Assembly (NCBI RefSeq): GCF_016907655.1
Contig: NZ_JAFBCL010000001.1
Coordinates: 372,001 to 436,000 of the forward strand
Direction of reading: 5' to 3'
Length of the DNA stretch: 64,000 bases
DNA from: Saccharothrix algeriensis
GTDB taxonomy: Bacteria > Actinomycetota > Actinomycetes > Mycobacteriales > Pseudonocardiaceae
This document shows, in pieces, positions 1-9,553 of the stretch (the first letter of the stretch is position 1; the number at the start of each line of letters is the position of its first letter). The translations under genes were made by a program, and so were the position numbers. The notes beneath the pieces were generated by a model, which was given only the letters and a program-made list of their open reading frames with translations, was not told the origin of the DNA and did no database searches.

Positions 1-3000
1 CGGGGTGGGCGTGGCCCGAGCCGTCGCGGCGGTGGTCGACGGCGGGCAGCTCCACCGGCGAGCCGTTGGCCGCCGCGCCCGCCGGCCGCGGCCCCACCCA
101 CGCCAGCACCAGGCCGCCCTCCCCCTTGAGGAACCGGTGCGCCCGCACGCCGCCGGTCGCCCGGCCCTTCGCCGGGTACTGCGCGAACGGCGTCACCTTC
201 ACGCTCTGCCCGGTCGAGGTGACGACCACGGGCTCGCCGTGCTCGTCGTCGTCGGTCCGCACCGCGCCGAAGAACACCGCCTTCGCGTCGCCGGGCAGGG
301 TGATGCCCGCCATGCCGCCGCCCTTGAGCCCCTGCGGGCGCACCAGCGCGGCGGGGTAGCGCAGCAGCGCGGCTTCCGACGACACGAAGACCAGCGACTC
401 CTCCGCGCTGCCCAGCCACGTCGCGCCGACCAGCTCGTCGCCGTCCTTGAGGCTGATCACCTCGAACTCGTCCGACCGCACCGGCCACTCCGGCGCGCAG
501 ACCTTCACCACGCCCTGCCGGGTGCCCAGCGCCAGCCCCGGCGACCCGGCGCCGGACAGCGGCGCGATGCCGACGACCCTCTCGCCCTCGGCCAGGTCCA
601 CCAGCTCGGCGGCCGACATGCCGCCGCTGAGCGACACCGTGCCGCTCTGCTCGGGCAGCACCGGCAGCGGCAGCACGTCGGTCTTGACCGCCCGGCCCCG
701 GTTGGTCACCAGCAGCACCTGGCCGCGCGCCGTCGTGTGCACGAGCGCGGCCACGGCGTCGTGCTTGACCCGGCCGTTGCGCCGGCGCGCCTCGGAAGCC
801 TCCTCCGACTCCGCCGCCGTGCGCGCCACCAGCCCGGTCGCCGACAGCACCACCTGGCACGGGTCGTCGGCGACCTCCAGCGGGCCGGCCGGCCGGGACG
901 CGGCCAGCACCTCCTTGAGGTCGCCGTCCAGCAGCACCGTGCGGCGCTCCTGGCGCAGGTCCTTGGCGACCTTGGCCAGCTCGGCGGACACGACCTTCTT
1001 CAGCTCGCGCTCGTCGTCGAGGATCTTCGACAGCTCCGCGACCTCGCCGCGCAGCCGCTCCCCCTCGGCCTCCAGCTCGATCGAGTCGTAGCGGGTGAGC
1101 CGGCGCAGCGGCGTGTCGAGGATGTAGGCGGCCTGGACCTCGGAGAGCCGGAAGGACTCGACCAGCCCCTCCTTGGCGGCCTGGGCGTTCTCGCTGCCGC
1201 GGATCAGCTTGATCACCTTGTCGATGTCGACCAGCGCCCGGAGCAGGCCCTCGACCAGGTGCAGGCGGTCCTCGCGCTTGCGGCGGCGGTACCGGGTGCG
1301 CCGGGTGACCACCTCGTAGCGGTGCGCCAGGAACACCTCCAGCAGCGCCTTGAGCCCCAGCGTCCGCGGCTGCCCGTCGACCAGCACCAGGTTGTTGATG
1401 CCGAAGGACTGCTCCATCGGCGTCAGCCGGTACAGGTCGGCCAGCAGCGCCTGCGGGTTGACCCCGACCTTGCACTCGATCACGACCCGCGTGCCGTTCT
1501 CGCGGTCGGTGAGGTCCTTGACGTCGGCGATGCCGGTCAGCCGCTTGGACTTGGTGACCTCGTCGGTGATCTTCTCGATGATCTTCTCCGGGCCGACCCC
1601 GTAGGGCAGCTCGGTGACCGTGATCGCCTGGCGGCCCCGGCTGCCCTCCAGCGGGCCGGTCGCGACCTTGGCCCGCATCCGCACCACGCCGCGGCCGGTC
1701 TCGTACGCCTTGCGCACCTCGTCCAGCCCCAGCAGCACCCCGCCGGTGGGCAGGTCCGGGCCCGGGATGAACTCCATCAGCTTGTCCAGCGACGCGTCCG
1801 GGTGCGACACCAGCCAGCGCGCGGCGGCCACCACCTCGCCCAGGTTGTGCGGGATCATGTTGGTCGCCATGCCGACGGCGATCCCGGACGTGCCGTTGAC
1901 CAGCAGGTTCGGGAAGGCCGCCGGCAGCACCGAGGGCTCCTGCAGCGAGCCGTCGTAGTTGGGCCGGAAGTCGACGGTCTCCTCGTCCAGCTCCCCGACC
2001 AGCAGCATCGCGGCGGAGGACATGCGCGCCTCGGTGTAGCGCGACGCGGCCGGCCCGTCGTCCGGGCTGCCGAAGTTGCCGTGCCCGTCGACCAGCGGCG
2101 TGTTGAGGGAGAAGTCCTGCGCCAGGCGGACCATCGCGTCGTAGATCGCCGTGTCGCCGTGCGGGTGGTACTTGCCCATGCAGTTGTGCACGACGTGGCC
2201 GGCGACGACGAAGGCGTGCTCCCGCGTGCCGACCTGGATGTCGTAGGTGGTGTCCGGCGCGGCCGGCTCCACGGCCACGACCTCGCCGTGCGACATCGCC
2301 GCGGGCAGGTCGGCGGTGCGGGCCGCGCGGATCACGCCCACCAGCTCGTCGTGGCCGGTCCGCGTCCAGCGCAGCAGCGCCGCGGCCAGGGCGGAGGCGT
2401 CGCGGCCGGCGACGCGCAGCCCGCCCGCCTCGCGCCGCACGCGCACGCCGGCGTCGGCCAGCACCGCGCGCAGCCCCTCGTCGGACCCGGCCAGGACGAC
2501 CTCGCCCGCCGGGGAGACGCCGCCGGCGGCGTCGAACAGGCCGGCGACGCAGGGCGCCCACCGGGCGCGCTCGCGCAGCACGGCCGCGGGCACGCCCCCG
2601 ACCGCCGCGAGCAGCGACTCCTCGCCCTCGAACTCCAGCACGCCCCACTCGCGGCCCTCGGCGTCCCGGTGCTTGTCCCGGCGCACGGCCACGCCGTGCT
2701 CGATCGCCCAGCCGTGCGCCACGTCCAGCGGCCCGTCGGCGGTCGCGGTCACCCGCACCCGGCCGCCGCCCGCCGCCACGCCGCACCCGGCGACCAGGCC
2801 CAGCACGTAGGCGCCCGCGTCGCCGCCGTCGGCGACCAGCGCGGCGTGGCGGGCCGCGCCGAACCCGGTGGTGCGGCGGCCGGCCAGGTCCCGCGCGGCG
2901 GTCCAGCCGCCGTCCTCGGTCCGGAACCGCTGGCCCGGGGTGACCAGCAGGGTGTCGCCGTTCGCCCACACCACGCGGACCAGCTCGGACACCGGGTTCT

Positions 3001-3382
3001 CGTAGACCTCCACCACGTCGGCGGGCCGCCCGGCCGGGTCCAGCACCCGGTCGCCGACGCCGAGGTCCTCGATCGGGCGCAGGCCCTCGGGCGTGGACAC
3101 CAGGGCGCCGCGCACGAAGCAGTCGCCGACCACGCGGGAGGACTTCACGTACGGGCTGGTCGGCCGGTGGCCCTGCTCGTTCATCGAGAACAGGATGCGG
3201 CGGTGCACGGGCTTGAGGCCGTCCCGCGCGTCCGGCAGCGCCCGCGAGTGGATCACCGAGTACGCGTACTCCAGGTAGGAGTCCTCGATCTCGGTGGTCA
3301 GCGAGTTGTCGAACACCCGGGCGCCCGCGCGGTCGAAGGCGGACGGGTCGACCCTGGTCGTGGGGGTCTTGCGGCGAGCCAC
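1..3382 (-). CDS. parC: Type II DNA topoisomerase subunit A (ParC/GyrA-like), intein-containing, 3' end outside window
   Basis: Breakage-reunion subunit of a second type II topoisomerase, paired with the B subunit directly upstream. The GTG start at 3382 has an AGGAG ribosome site about five bases upstream. The first 87 residues are typical subunit A ([21 protein letters not shown], then [19 protein letters not shown]). The reading frame is then interrupted by a 313-residue intein (2183-3121) and resumes as [20 protein letters not shown], with the active-site tyrosine in [12 protein letters not shown]-terminal domain with repeated beta-pinwheel-like segments (for example [20 protein letters not shown]) follows; the last codons lie beyond position 1. 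The partner's sequence and the two-gene order fit actinobacterial topoisomerase IV better than gyrase, but the A/C naming is by inference. Without intein splicing the protein would be split beside its catalytic HPHGD, so function depends on splicing. Confidence 0.9.
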   Translation of the reverse strand, partial: MARRKTPTTRVDPSAFDRAGARVFDNSLTTEIEDSYLEYAYSVIHSRALPDARDGLKPVHRRILFSMNEQGHRPTSPYVKSSRVVGDCFVRGALVSTPEGLRPIEDLGVGDRVLDPAGRPADVVEVYENPVSELVRVVWANGDTLLVTPGQRFRTEDGGWTAARDLAGRRTTGFGAARHAALVADGGDAGAYVLGLVAGCGVAAGGGRVRVTATADGPLDVAHGWAIEHGVAVRRDKHRDAEGREWGVLEFEGEESLLAAVGGVPAAVLRERARWAPCVAGLFDAAGGVSPAGEVVLAGSDEGLRAVLADAGVRVRREAGGLRVAGRDASALAAALLRWTRTGHDELVGVIRAARTADLPAAMSHGEVVAVEPAAPDTTYDIQVGTREHAFVVAGHVVHNCMGKYHPHGDTAIYDAMVRLAQDFSLNTPLVDGHGNFGSPDDGPAASRYTEARMSSAAMLLVGELDEETVDFRPNYDGSLQEPSVLPAAFPNLLVNGTSGIAVGMATNMIPHNLGEVVAAARWLVSHPDASLDKLMEFIPGPDLPTGGVLLGLDEVRKAYETGRGVVRMRAKVATGPLEGSRGRQAITVTELPYGVGPEKIIEKITDEVTKSKRLTGIADVKDLTDRENGTRVVIECKVGVNPQALLADLYRLTPMEQSFGINNLVLVDGQPRTLGLKALLEVFLAHRYEVVTRRTRYRRRKREDRLHLVEGLLRALVDIDKVIKLIRGSENAQAAKEGLVESFRLSEVQAAYILDTPLRRLTRYDSIELEAEGERLRGEVAELSKILDDERELKKVVSAELAKVAKDLRQERRTVLLDGDLKEVLAASRPAGPLEVADDPCQVVLSATGLVARTAAESEEASEARRRNGRVKHDAVAALVHTTARGQVLLVTNRGRAVKTDVLPLPVLPEQSGTVSLSGGMSAAELVDLAEGERVVGIAPLSGAGSPGLALGTRQGVVKVCAPEWPVRSDEFEVISLKDGDELVGATWLGSAEESLVFVSSEAALLRYPAALVRPQGLKGGGMAGITLPGDAKAVFFGAVRTDDDEHGEPVVVTSTGQSVKVTPFAQYPAKGRATGGVRAHRFLKGEGGLVLAWVGPRPAGAAANGSPVELPAVDHRRDGSGHAHP
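2183..3121 (-). mobile_element. Intein (313 aa) inserted in ParC before [10 protein letters not shown], with degenerate LAGLIDADG motifs
   Basis: The inserted block is in frame and starts with Cys1 ([13 protein letters not shown], block A) after the extein residues SRVVGD. It ends with the splice signature HVVHN followed by extein Cys+1 (block G). Block F is [16 protein letters not shown]. Two LAGLIDADG-type helices are visible: [10 protein letters not shown] (intein residues 105-114) and [11 protein letters not shown] (191-201). In both, the acidic residue usual in active homing endonucleases is replaced (Cys and Ala), so the endonuclease is probably dead. Block B reads VTPGQRF, with Gln64 where a His is nearly universal. 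Terminal Cys1, penultimate His, terminal Asn and Cys+1 are all kept, so splicing is plausible. It sits about five residues before the catalytic HPHGD. Confidence 0.88.
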
Positions 3383-3395
3383 TTTTTCTCCTGCG

Positions 3396-5438
3396 TCAGA
3401 CGTCGATCGCGGACTGGTCGACCCGGGCGGCCGACTCGACGAGCCACGCCCGGCGCGGCTCGACCTTCTCGCCCATCAGCAGCTCCAACGCGGCCTCCGC
3501 GGCCTCCGCGTCGTGCATGGTGATGCGGCGGACGGACCGGGTCGAGGGGTTCATCGTGGTCTCCCACAGCTCGTCCGCGTCCATCTCGCCGAGGCCCTTG
3601 AACCGGGGCACCGGCTTGACCACCGACTTGCCCGCCTTCTCCAGCCGGGCGACGGTCTGCTCCATCTCGCGCTGCGTGAAGGTGAACCGGGTCTCCGGGT
3701 TGCGGCCCCTGGTCACCACCTTGTGCAGCGGCGGCATCGCGGCGTACAGCCGGCCGTCCTCGATGACCGGGCGCATGTACTTGGCGAACAGCGTGATCAG
3801 CAGCGTCCGGATGTGCGAGCCGTCGACGTCCGCGTCGGCCATCAGGATCACCCGGCCGTAGCGCATCGAGCCGAGGTCGAAGGTGCGCCCGGTGCCCGCG
3901 CCGAGGACCTGGACGATGGAGGCGATCTCGGCGTTGCGCAGGGTGTCGGCGAGGCCGGCCTTCTGCACGTTGAGGATCTTGCCGCGCAGCGGCAGCAGCG
4001 CCTGGTACTCCGAGACCCGCGCCATGCGCGCCGAGCCCAGCGCGCTGTCGCCCTCCACGAGGAACAGCTCGCTGCGGGCCACGCCGGTCGTGCGGCAGTC
4101 GACCAGCTTCGGCGGCATCGCCGCGCCCTCCAGCGCCGTCTTGCGGCGGGCGGCGTCCTTCTGCTGCTTCTGGGTCAGGCGCACGCGGGAGGCGTCGACC
4201 ACCTTCTGCAGGACGACCTTCGCCTCGGCCTTGGTGCGGCGGTCCTCCGTCCACGCCCTGAGGTGCTTCTCGACGACGCCGAGGGCCACCTTCGTGATGC
4301 CGGCGGTGGACAGCTCGTCCTTGGTCTGGGAGGTGAACTGCGGCTCGGGGATGCGGACGTGCACCACCGCCGTCATGCCCTCCAGGACGTCCTCCAGGGT
4401 CGGCGGGTCCTCCTTGGGCTTGAGCAGGCCGCGGGTGCGGCCGATGGCCTCCTGCACCGCCTTGAGCACCGCGCGCTCGAAACCGCGGCGGTGGGTGCCG
4501 CCGTGCACGTTGCGGATCGTGTTGGTGAAGCACTCCACGGTGCGCTCGTAGCCGGTGCCCCAGCGCAGCGCGACCTCGACCTCGGCCTGGCGCTCGACCT
4601 TGGAGCGCATCACGCCGTTCTCGTCGGCGGCGTTCTCGTGGTAGACGCCCGTGCCGTTGACCAGCAGCGTGCCGGAGACCGGCTTCTCCCCCGCCGGGGC
4701 CAGGAAGTCGACCATGTCGGCCAGGCCGCCCGGGTAGTGGAAGGTCTCCTCCGCCGGCGCGCCGCCGGTCGCGTCGCGCAGGACGTAGGTGACGCCGGGC
4801 ACCAGGAACGCCGTGTTGCGCAGCTTGGCGCGCACCGCTTCGACGTCGAGCGCCGCGCCGTTCTCGAAGTAGCGGGCGTCGTGCCAGTAGCGGATGGACG
4901 TGCCGGTGCGCCGGGTGCGGCCGGTGACGCGCAGGCCGGACTGGCGGGTGAACGCCGCCTTCGGGCCCGGCCCGTCGAACGTGCCGGGCACGCCGTGCGC
5001 GAAGGACATCTCGTGCTTGCGGCCCTCGCGCAGCACCACCACGTCGAAGCGGTGGGACAGGGCGTTGACCGCCGACGCGCCGACGCCGTGCAGGCCGCCG
5101 GAGGTCTTGTAGCCCGAGCCGCCGAACTTGCCGCCGGCGTGCAGCCGGGTGAGCACCAGCTCGACGCCGGACAGCCCGGACTTGGCGTGCACGCCGGTCG
5201 GGATGCCGCGGCCGTCGTCGTCGACCTGGACGCTGCCGTCGGCGTGCAGGGTCACGACGACCTTCGTGGCGTGCCCGGCCACGCCCTCGTCGGTGGAGTT
5301 GTCGACCACCTCGGTGAACAGGTGGTTGATACCCCTGCTGTCGGTGGACCCGATGTACATGCCGGGGCGCTTGCGAACCGCTTCCAGACCTTCCAGGTGG
5401 GTCAGGTCGTCGGCCCCGTACAGGATCTCAGCGGTCAC
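3396..5438 (-). CDS. parE: Type II DNA topoisomerase subunit B (ParE/GyrB-like ATPase)
   Basis: 680-aa ATPase subunit that drives strand passage together with the A subunit encoded 13 bases downstream on the same strand. The GTG at 5438 was chosen because the protein then begins with the family opening EILYGADDLTHLEGLEAVRK; the open frame continues further upstream but is low-complexity, and a GGGGAG ribosome site lies just before this GTG. GHKL ATPase motifs are present (EVVDNSTDEG, DDGRGIP, GGLHGVGASAVNALS). The TOPRIM metal-binding set follows (LFLVEGDSALG, then ADADVDGSHIRTLL). There is no sign of an intein here, unlike its partner. The length fits the ParE/GyrB family. The two genes form an operon running towards position 1. 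Confidence 0.93.
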   Translation of the reverse strand: MTAEILYGADDLTHLEGLEAVRKRPGMYIGSTDSRGINHLFTEVVDNSTDEGVAGHATKVVVTLHADGSVQVDDDGRGIPTGVHAKSGLSGVELVLTRLHAGGKFGGSGYKTSGGLHGVGASAVNALSHRFDVVVLREGRKHEMSFAHGVPGTFDGPGPKAAFTRQSGLRVTGRTRRTGTSIRYWHDARYFENGAALDVEAVRAKLRNTAFLVPGVTYVLRDATGGAPAEETFHYPGGLADMVDFLAPAGEKPVSGTLLVNGTGVYHENAADENGVMRSKVERQAEVEVALRWGTGYERTVECFTNTIRNVHGGTHRRGFERAVLKAVQEAIGRTRGLLKPKEDPPTLEDVLEGMTAVVHVRIPEPQFTSQTKDELSTAGITKVALGVVEKHLRAWTEDRRTKAEAKVVLQKVVDASRVRLTQKQQKDAARRKTALEGAAMPPKLVDCRTTGVARSELFLVEGDSALGSARMARVSEYQALLPLRGKILNVQKAGLADTLRNAEIASIVQVLGAGTGRTFDLGSMRYGRVILMADADVDGSHIRTLLITLFAKYMRPVIEDGRLYAAMPPLHKVVTRGRNPETRFTFTQREMEQTVARLEKAGKSVVKPVPRFKGLGEMDADELWETTMNPSTRSVRRITMHDAEAAEAALELLMGEKVEPRRAWLVESAARVDQSAIDV

Positions 5439-6141
5439 CGGGTCGTTCTCCCCAGGTCTTGATGTGCGTGCGGCGGTCCACGGTAGAGGAGGGTAACTTC
5501 CGGGTACGACAATCTCGTACACACGACGGGGAATCACGTCGCGGTCCCTCCCGGGCCCGGTCGCGCCCGGTCGTCCTCGCCGGTCGCGGCGTCGACCGTA
5601 CACGCACCGCCGACCGGCGCGGCGCAGCGGCGGGCGGCGGGGTCCCGGGGGGTCGGGCGGGCGGCGCGGGGTGTTCGGGTTCACGCGCGGCGGGGCCGGC
5701 GCGCCGGTCGGACCATCCACTGTGGACAGCAGGGCCGGGCGGACGGGGCGCGGGGCCCCGGTGCGGCAGGCCCCGGCCGGCAGGGCCGCACGAGGCGGGC
5801 CGGGTGCGGGACGACCGCAGGTGGCCCGGCGGTGGGATGTGCGGCGGCAGTGGCCCGGCGGCGGGTGGGATGGCGGCGGGCGGTGCGGCGGCGGGTGGGA
5901 TGGCGGCGGGCGGCCCGGCGGACGTGCGGCGGGAGCGCGACGGGGTCCCGGATGGAGCGCGGGTGGGGCGTTGGTGGGAACATGGGCGCCGTGTCGGCAG
6001 GACTCGGGTGGTGAGGTGGCGGGCGCCACACGCGGTGGCCGCGCAACCGGGGCGGGCGCGCTCGTGCCCGGCCCCGCCCCGTCCCGATCCGCGTAGAGTG
6101 CGGGCGATCCGCGCAGTCGTGCCTGGAGGTGATCGGGCGCC
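5439..6141. other. 703-bp non-coding gap between divergent parE and the 713-aa gene
   Basis: The stretch separates two divergently transcribed genes and should hold both promoters. Open frames cross it on both strands but have low-complexity Arg/Gly/Pro-rich translations and no convincing ribosome site. The only structure seen is a G-rich tandem repeat (5857-5913) and general G-richness on the + strand between about 5815 and 5960. Confidence 0.6.
5857..5913 (+). repeat. Two perfect 27-bp G-rich direct repeats, 30-bp period
   Basis: The unit begins GGCGGCGGGTGGGATGGCGG and ends GCGGGCGG. Copies lie at 5857-5883 and 5887-5913, three bases apart. Each copy has several runs of two to three G on the + strand. 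No function is evident. Confidence 0.75.
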
Positions 6142-8283
6142 TTGAAGTTCCGACGTGCCGCAGCCGTGCCGAAGGAGCCCGCGGTGGTCGCGGCCCCGTC
6201 CGAGCCCGCCGCGGTCGAGCGCGAGCCCGCGCCCGCCCCGGCGGCCCAGTTCTCGGCGTCGTTCGCGGGCGCCGCCCTGGTCGTCGGGCCGCCCTCCGGG
6301 GCGGGCCAGCAGGCCGTGGGCCTGGCCAGGGGCCTGCCGGTGGACCGGGGGCGCACGGTGGTCGTGGTGGACTTCCCCTCCGGGGACGAGGCCGCGTTCT
6401 GGCCCGCCGTGGCGGCGGCGCTGCAGGGCCGCGGGCCGGTGCGGCTGATGACCTCGCACGCGGGCGCCCTGCGGCCCACCGCGCCCGCGCAGTGGCTGGC
6501 CGAGCAGCTGCAGACCGAGGTCGTGGCGGCCGACGGGGCCGTGACGGTGGTGCCGGGCGCGGCGTTCGTGGTGGGCGCGGGCGGCTACGGCAGCTGGCTG
6601 CGGTTCCTGCCCGGCGCGTCGCCGACGCCGATGGGGCGGCGCTTCCCGGTGCCGCAGTGGGAGGCGGTGGACCCCAACGCGCCGTGGCCGACCGGCGAGG
6701 TCGGCGTGTCCGAGCCGATCCCGGCGGGTCTGTGGCTGCGGGCGCAGCGGGCGCCGTTCGACCCGGCCGCGCCGGACGCGCGGGCCGTCGTGGGGCTGCC
6801 GTGCCGAGACAACGTGCTGACCGTGGTCGTGGGCGGCCCCGGCCAGCCCCGCATCCCCACCGACGAGGTGTGCCGGCTGCTGGGCGGGCTGCCGTCGGCG
6901 GCCCGGTCGCGGGTGCGGCTGGTCTGGTACGGCGGCGAGCACCAGGGCCAGGCGGTGGCCGACCAGCTCGGCGAGCCGATCGCCCTGTACACCGGGCTGC
7001 CGGTGGGGTCGCTGCGCACCGGCGCGGCGGTCGTGGCGGTCGACCCGCGCGGCCGGCAGACGTGGCGGCCCTACGTGACCGAGGTGGGCTACGCGCCCGG
7101 CGGGGTCCCGGCCGTGTCCGGGTACCGGCCGCCGGTGCCGGGCCTGGTCGAGCGCGGCCCCGGCGTGTTCGACCTGGGCGGCGGCGTGGTGCTGGAGGTC
7201 GTGCCCTCCGGGCTGTGGGTGCGCGGCGCCGAGGACGACGGGCCCGAGGTGCGCTCCCTGCCGGTGGACCCGGAGTGGGCGCGGCTGACCGTCGGCACGC
7301 CCGGCAGGACCACCGCGGGCGCGGTGGCGGTCGCGGGCGCGTCCCTGGTGGAGCGCCTGGAGCCGGAGGTGCGCCGGCTGCTCAAGGTCGTCTTCTGCGA
7401 CCCGGCCCCGCTGCCCCGGCCGCCGGTGGCCGAGCCGGAGCAGGCGCCGGCCGCGGCCGACCGGCCGGTGCCGATCAGCCTGGACGGCCCGCTGCCCGCC
7501 TCGCCCGCGCCCGCGTGGGGCGAGCCGCAGGGCGACGAGGTGGTGCCGGCCGACCACCGCAGCACCGAGCAGGAGCGCGACGCGCTGCGCCGGCTGCTGG
7601 GCGAGCGGTACGGCGCGCACGCGGCGGTCGCGTGCCGGCACATCGAGGAGCGCCCCGAGGACCCGGAGGCGTTCGAGGCCGTCGTGACCGACCTCGCAGC
7701 CGTCTCCGCGTGCCTGCAGCAGGACGAGGAGGTCCTGGTGGAGGCGCTGCGCACCGGCCGGCTGGGCCGGCTGTGGCCGTACGCGGCGGCGGTGGTGTCC
7801 GGGCTGCGGCGGCTGCCGGCGCACCAGGGCGTGGTGGTGTGCTGGGGCGAGTCGCGCCGGTTCCGCACCGGTGACGTGCTGGTCGAGCACGGCCTGCTGA
7901 GCGCGGTGGCCGGCCCGGCGCTGCCGGTGGACGGCCGGGCGGAGTTCCTGATCTGGTCGGTGACCGGGCGCCGGGTGCACGTGGTGGACTCGTTCGGCAG
8001 CCGCGTGCAGGAGCGGGTGGTGTTCCCGCCGGGCACGGCGTTCAAGGTGCTGGCGGTGGCCGAGCCGGAGGAGACCGCGCCGATGCAGGTGATGCTCCAG
8101 GAGGTCGTCGGCCGCCACCACGAGCTGCCGCCCGGCGTCCTGGGCAACCTGGAGCGCGCCGCCGTCGCCCTGCGCGACCTCGCCCGCGCCGAGGACCGGC
8201 CCGACCCCTACGCCGGCTCGCCCGCCCCCGACGCCCGCGCGACGGCCGGCGCGGTGGGGTCGATCCGCCAGGACAGCCGGTAG
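6142..8283 (+). CDS. Unnamed 713-aa protein with ADP-ribosyltransferase-like C-terminal region
   Basis: The function is not recognised. The start is TTG at 6142, chosen because a strong GGAGGTGATC ribosome site precedes it by about nine bases. Residues about 1-35 are Ala/Pro/Glu-rich. Residues about 35-400 hold alternating hydrophobic strands resembling an actinobacterial architecture I have seen unnamed (GSWLRFLPGASPTPMGRRFP, later a GLWLRA segment). A Pro/Ala-rich linker covers about 430-475. The last ~200 residues resemble the ADP-ribosyltransferase fold: a YAAAVVSGLRRLPAHQGVVV opening, a middle EHGLLSAVAGPALP, and SFGSRVQERVVFPPGTAFKV where active enzymes carry an ExE pair before the VLFPPGT strand. 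Here the pair reads QER, so catalysis is doubtful. No signal peptide or membrane segment is seen. The 3' end overlaps the convergent TPR gene by 76 bases. Confidence 0.7.
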   Translation: MKFRRAAAVPKEPAVVAAPSEPAAVEREPAPAPAAQFSASFAGAALVVGPPSGAGQQAVGLARGLPVDRGRTVVVVDFPSGDEAAFWPAVAAALQGRGPVRLMTSHAGALRPTAPAQWLAEQLQTEVVAADGAVTVVPGAAFVVGAGGYGSWLRFLPGASPTPMGRRFPVPQWEAVDPNAPWPTGEVGVSEPIPAGLWLRAQRAPFDPAAPDARAVVGLPCRDNVLTVVVGGPGQPRIPTDEVCRLLGGLPSAARSRVRLVWYGGEHQGQAVADQLGEPIALYTGLPVGSLRTGAAVVAVDPRGRQTWRPYVTEVGYAPGGVPAVSGYRPPVPGLVERGPGVFDLGGGVVLEVVPSGLWVRGAEDDGPEVRSLPVDPEWARLTVGTPGRTTAGAVAVAGASLVERLEPEVRRLLKVVFCDPAPLPRPPVAEPEQAPAAADRPVPISLDGPLPASPAPAWGEPQGDEVVPADHRSTEQERDALRRLLGERYGAHAAVACRHIEERPEDPEAFEAVVTDLAAVSACLQQDEEVLVEALRTGRLGRLWPYAAAVVSGLRRLPAHQGVVVCWGESRRFRTGDVLVEHGLLSAVAGPALPVDGRAEFLIWSVTGRRVHVVDSFGSRVQERVVFPPGTAFKVLAVAEPEETAPMQVMLQEVVGRHHELPPGVLGNLERAAVALRDLARAEDRPDPYAGSPAPDARATAGAVGSIRQDSR

Positions 8284-9395
8284 GACTCGGCGGCCTGCGC
8301 GCGGCGGCCCAGCCGGTCCAGCGCCCACCCCCGGTAGAACGCCGCCCGCGCGGCGGGCAGGCCGCCCAGCGCCACCCCCCGGTCGAACGCCGCCACGGCC
8401 TCCTCCACCCGGTCGGCGGCCAGCAGCGCGTCACCCCGGATCGCCCAGGTGCGGGCGTCGTCGGGGTCCAGCGCCACCAGCTCGGCGGTCGCCCGGACCG
8501 CCTGCTCGGGCCGCCCGGTCCGCAGGTGCGTGCGGGCGATCGTCTCGTGCAGCGGGAACGCGTGGTCGGCCCAGGCCAGCCGGTCCAGCGCGGTGCGGGG
8601 CCTGGCCGCGCGCTGGCACTCCAGCGCTCGGTCCAGCAGCTCCCAGGTGGCGCGCGCGTCACCCCGCAGGAACGGGACGAACGCCAGCGCGCGCAGGTGC
8701 GCCTGGCGGCGCAGCGGGTCCTCCGGCTCGACGCGCCGGGCCAGGTCGGCGGCCTCGCGCAGCGCCGCCGTGTCCGCGCCGCGCCGGCCGTTGCGGACCA
8801 CCACGAACAGCGCCAGCGCGTGCCGGTCCCCCGGCGGCAGCGCCGGGTCGCGGGCGCCCGCCAGGGCCAGCGCCTCCACCTCGGCGGTGTCCGGGCGCGA
8901 CCAGAACAGCACGGCCAGCTGCCGGACCGCCAGCTCCGGGGTGAACCCGCGGAAGTCCGCGGCCATCCCCAGCGCGTCCGCCGCGTGCCGCTGGTAGCCC
9001 AGGCGCAGCAGCAGGTCCGCCGCGACCAGCCGGTCGGCGGTGGCGGACAGCCCGCGGACCCGGTCGAGCACCCGCCACCACAGCGGCGCGGCCAGGTCGG
9101 CCGGGAACGCCGCCATGTCCGGTCCCACGGCGTCGAGCCTGCCCAGGGCCGCCGCGGCGAGCACCCTGGTCAGCGGCGACGGGTTGGTGTTGAAGCGGGG
9201 CAGCGCCGCCGCGCCCCCGTCGGCGAAGTGCCGCGCGATGGCGTGGGTGACCCGCGCCGGCCGGGACGACCCCGGTCCCGGGTCGCCCAGCCCCGGCCAC
9301 ACCCGGCACCGCGCCGGCACCCCCGCCGCCGCCAGCGCGACCAGGCGGCGCGCCAGCGCCCGCGCCCCTGGGTCGGGTTCGTAACGCGGCGGCAC
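8208..9395 (-). CDS. Tetratricopeptide-repeat protein, function unknown
   Basis: 395-aa soluble, all-helical protein. The GTG start at 9395 follows GGAGGAGG at good spacing. The C-terminal third has TPR-type helix pairs (LHETIARTHLRTGRPEQAVR, ALDPDDARTWAIRGDALLAA, GRRAQAAESYRLSWRIDPTA); the N-terminal part is more divergent helical repeats rich in Ala/Leu/Arg. No catalytic motif is visible, so a scaffold or adaptor role is the most that can be inferred. It converges on and overlaps the 713-aa gene for 76 bases. Confidence 0.8.
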   Translation of the reverse strand: MPPRYEPDPGARALARRLVALAAAGVPARCRVWPGLGDPGPGSSRPARVTHAIARHFADGGAAALPRFNTNPSPLTRVLAAAALGRLDAVGPDMAAFPADLAAPLWWRVLDRVRGLSATADRLVAADLLLRLGYQRHAADALGMAADFRGFTPELAVRQLAVLFWSRPDTAEVEALALAGARDPALPPGDRHALALFVVVRNGRRGADTAALREAADLARRVEPEDPLRRQAHLRALAFVPFLRGDARATWELLDRALECQRAARPRTALDRLAWADHAFPLHETIARTHLRTGRPEQAVRATAELVALDPDDARTWAIRGDALLAADRVEEAVAAFDRGVALGGLPAARAAFYRGWALDRLGRRAQAAESYRLSWRIDPTAPAVARASGAGEPA

Positions 9396-9553
9396 GGCAC
9401 GCCTCCTCCCCCGTCAGGGCGCCCCGACGCGGCGACCACCACCCGGCCCACCGGCCTGCCGCGCGCGCCGGGACCGGCACAGGGCCGGGACGACCCCGCC
9501 GGACCGCGGCGGACCCGACCGGGCGACCCCGACCCCCGCGCGGCGCGGCCGGC

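Noticed and set aside
5..3523. A 1,172-codon open frame on the + strand opposite parC
   Set aside because: Low-complexity Arg/Ala/Gly/His translation with no domain; it is the antisense of a clearly recognisable topoisomerase. The same holds for the very long antisense frames under both NRPS genes.
3396..5438. A second intein in the ParE partner
   Set aside because: The ParE sequence is continuous through the ATPase and TOPRIM motifs, with length as expected.
5459..6145. + strand open frame filling the parE upstream gap
   Set aside because: Gly/Arg/Ala-rich with no motif, and it overlaps the G-rich repeats. The downstream gene has its own well-placed ribosome site.
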